Of a stretch of 64,000 bases of DNA, positions 62,139-64,000 are shown piece by piece (position 1 is the stretch's first letter; each line of letters begins with the position of its first letter). A model generated the notes under the pieces. The model did no database searches. It was not told the DNA's origin and saw nothing but the letters and a program-made list of their open reading frames with translations. A program made the position numbers and the translations under genes. This stretch comes from Oleiphilus messinensis (GTDB taxonomy: Bacteria > Pseudomonadota > Gammaproteobacteria > Pseudomonadales > Oleiphilaceae), in the NCBI RefSeq assembly GCF_002162375.1, contig NZ_CP021425.1, forward strand, positions 3,790,766 through 3,854,765, given 5' to 3'.

Positions 62139-63872
62139 TCAATTTAGCGGAATTAAATCAAAACGATCAACATCTACCAAGCCGCGATCAGTAATTTTGA
62201 GATGGGGGATAACCGGCAACGGCAAAAATGCCAGCTGTAAAAAAGGCTCAGGGAGCCTACAACCAAGACGACGAACCACATCGCGCAGCGCTTTAAGCTG
62301 GTCACTGACACGCTCAAAGGGCTCCAGACTCATCAGGCCGGCAACCGGCAAGGGCAACTCTGCAAGTACCTGCCCCTTCTCAACAGCAACAAATCCGCCA
62401 CCCAATTCAATCAGGCGGTTTACGGCAACAGCCATATCCTGATCGTCTTGGCCAACTACACACAGATTATGACTATCGTGCCCGACGGAAGATGCAAGGC
62501 AGCCGCTGCCAAGACCAAAGCCTTTGACAAAGCCATGACTCATATTGCCGTCCTTGCCATGCCGTTCCAGCACACAGATTTTCAAAATATCCTGAACGGG
62601 ATCTGCAACCCTTATTTTACTTTCCGGGGATACAAAGGGAACAGTATGCCGGAGGTGTTCCGTGATAATGCTCCCCTCGAGCACACCGATCACCGGGAGC
62701 TCGGCAGACTCACAGCGTATTTCAAAGTCACTGGCTCTCACAGGCTTGCGCTTGACACTATTGAGACCGACAACCTTGGGTGCAGAACGGTTGCTAAAAC
62801 TCTCCGCTGAAATCAGTTTCCCGGCACTGATCACCTGCTTGACCGCACAGGTTTCATAGTCAGAAAGCAACACCAGATCCGCCCTTTTACCGGGCGCAAC
62901 CAAACCTCTGTCCCGCAGGCCGAAGGCACGGGCCGCAGACCAGGTTGCTGCACGATAGGCATCCGCGGGAGCGATTCCCAATGCGATAGAGCGGCGAATC
63001 AAATAATCGACATGTCCTTCTTCGCCTATATCCAGCGGATTTCGATCATCCGTACAAAATCCCATGGCATTGGACGTCAGAGGATTGAGTAACAGTGCCA
63101 ATTCATCGAGATCCTTGGAGACGGTTCCTTCCCGAATCAGTACATGCATGCCCTTTCGTAACTTCTCTCTCGCCTCGTCACGAGAGGTCGTCTCATGGCA
63201 ATTACAGATACCGCAAGCCAGATAAGCATTAAGCTCTCGCCCCCTGACGAGCGGCGCATGACCATCAATATGCCAGCCATCAAACGCGGCAAGTTTATCA
63301 ACCACAACCGGGTCTTTTGCCAATAAACCAGGGTAGTTCATCATTTCGGCAAGCCCGATGACCTTTTCGTGATCACGCAAAGCAACAAGATCATCGGCTT
63401 TTAACTCTGCCCCAGCCGTTTCCAGGTGGGTTGAAGGCACACAGGAAGAGAGCTGTACCCGAAGATCCAATATCGTTTGTTTCGCACACGTCAAGAAATA
63501 CTCAATACCTTCACGCCCCAGCACATTGGCTATTTCATGGGGATCGCAAATGGCGGTTGTGGTTCCTTTAGGCAAGACACACCGGTCAAACTCCAATGGT
63601 GTCACCAAGCTGGACTCACAATGAACATGGGTGTCAATGAAACCGGGCACCACAGTCAATCCTGTGCCATCAATTTCCCGGGTTCCAGTATATGACTCGC
63701 AGGTGCCCACAATTCTGTCGCCACAAATCGCGATATCCCCGCCTATAAGTTCTCCATTAATAACGTCCAGAAAACGGGTGTTCCGAATGACCAGATCCGC
63801 CGCAACCCGCCCTAATGCCTGATCGATGTATTGGCCCATTTGCTGGCGTTTTTCAGTTCGTTGATCAGTCAT
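62139..63872 (-). CDS. ade: Adenine deaminase
   Basis: Cytoplasmic enzyme of 577 residues that turns adenine into hypoxanthine and ammonia for purine salvage. E. coli Ade is 588 long. It belongs to the amidohydrolase superfamily. Motifs: VVPGFIDTHVHCESSLVTP (metal HxH), CDPHEIANVLG, HIDGHAPLVRGRELNAYLAC, HETTSRDEA, MGFCTDDRNP, and the C-terminal GLGSGCLASSVGHDSHNLCV then VGQDDQDMAVA. All are present. The ATG at 63872 has AGGAGG just upstream; an earlier in-frame start at 63890 is unlikely. It lies 152 bases upstream of chrA on the same strand. Confidence 0.95.
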   Translation of the reverse strand: MTDQRTEKRQQMGQYIDQALGRVAADLVIRNTRFLDVINGELIGGDIAICGDRIVGTCESYTGTREIDGTGLTVVPGFIDTHVHCESSLVTPLEFDRCVLPKGTTTAICDPHEIANVLGREGIEYFLTCAKQTILDLRVQLSSCVPSTHLETAGAELKADDLVALRDHEKVIGLAEMMNYPGLLAKDPVVVDKLAAFDGWHIDGHAPLVRGRELNAYLACGICNCHETTSRDEAREKLRKGMHVLIREGTVSKDLDELALLLNPLTSNAMGFCTDDRNPLDIGEEGHVDYLIRRSIALGIAPADAYRAATWSAARAFGLRDRGLVAPGKRADLVLLSDYETCAVKQVISAGKLISAESFSNRSAPKVVGLNSVKRKPVRASDFEIRCESAELPVIGVLEGSIITEHLRHTVPFVSPESKIRVADPVQDILKICVLERHGKDGNMSHGFVKGFGLGSGCLASSVGHDSHNLCVVGQDDQDMAVAVNRLIELGGGFVAVEKGQVLAELPLPVAGLMSLEPFERVSDQLKALRDVVRRLGCRLPEPFLQLAFLPLPVIPHLKITDRGLVDVDRFDLIPLN

Positions 63873-63903
63873 TCTCCACCTCCTGAGCAAAGTCTACTTC
63901 AAT

Positions 63904-63947
63904 TCCTGTACTTGCTATGTCCTGTACTTGCTATGCCCTGTACTCGG
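63904..63947. repeat. Three-copy 16-bp tandem repeat upstream of ade
   Basis: TCCTGTACTTGCTATG at 63904 and again at 63920, then CCCTGTACTCGG at 63936 as a partial third copy. Period 16, starting about 32 bases upstream of the ade start. Confidence 0.85.
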
Positions 63948-64000
63948 AATTTCTGAGACTTACCTGTATTAAGACTTAAGACAAATAGTCCTTCAATATC

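Overview
The window reads as chromosome from a free-living, probably marine gammaproteobacterium. Base composition is balanced. The household genes are of gammaproteobacterial type (dnaX, a small 4.5S RNA, SohB, a RimK-like ligase, a YegD-like Hsp70, DUF2244). There are many lipid and ester hydrolases, AraC-type regulators and cyclic-di-GMP proteins. I cannot name the genus from sequence alone.

Layout. 0-6.4 kb: 5' end of dnaX (minus strand, running off the left edge), 4.5S RNA, a YaeI-like phosphoesterase, a CarS-like CDP-alcohol transferase, a small unknown protein, a 7TMR-DISM/GGDEF(degenerate)/EAL protein and tRNA-Ser(GGA). 6.4-10.1 kb: an accessory patch of two hotdog-fold proteins, a GlxA/FtrA-type regulator and a MarR regulator with matching operator sites. 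It lies between a complete cupin gene and a decayed copy of that gene's 3' end next to the tRNA. 10.4-13.8 kb: an orphan pair (one apparently truncated), an AraC regulator and a membrane protein with a degenerate GGDEF domain. 14.1-16.3 kb: a two-domain beta-propeller phytase lipoprotein behind two Pho-box-like sites. 16.4-22.3 kb: a three-gene minus-strand operon of secreted CBM2/PKD/YceI, YceI/cytochrome c/DUF1592-family and DUF1552 proteins. 22.7-29.0 kb: AraC regulator, a DUF6160-like exported protein, a complete IS5-group insertion sequence with its target duplication, a RimK-like ligase with a TrkA-C tail, and an exported class 3 lipase.

29.6-40.2 kb is the most unusual part: seven tightly packed plus-strand genes. 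They encode a GNAT-like protein, a GH3-type acyl-adenylating enzyme, a double GNAT, a short HxxxD acyltransferase-like protein, an RND adaptor, an RND permease with an RMF-like C-terminal tail, and a full HHxxxDG condensation/PapA-like protein. It looks like a small biosynthesis-and-export system in which a GH3 enzyme activates an acid, acyltransferases modify or join the pieces, and the RND pump exports the product.

40.7-50.4 kb: an MHYT/PAS/PAS/PAS hybrid histidine kinase with its HD-GYP response regulator, a YegD-like chaperone, two orphan periplasmic binding proteins and an AraC regulator. 50.5-64 kb: a REC-TPR protein, an alpha/beta hydrolase, SohB without a visible membrane anchor, a DUF6231-like protein, an ABC-2 exporter pair, a third orphan binding protein, DUF2244, an Old Yellow Enzyme with a TetR regulator and shared operators, a PAS protein, ChrA and adenine deaminase. 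Short tandem duplications of 16 or 22 bp recur in the intergenic gaps across the window.
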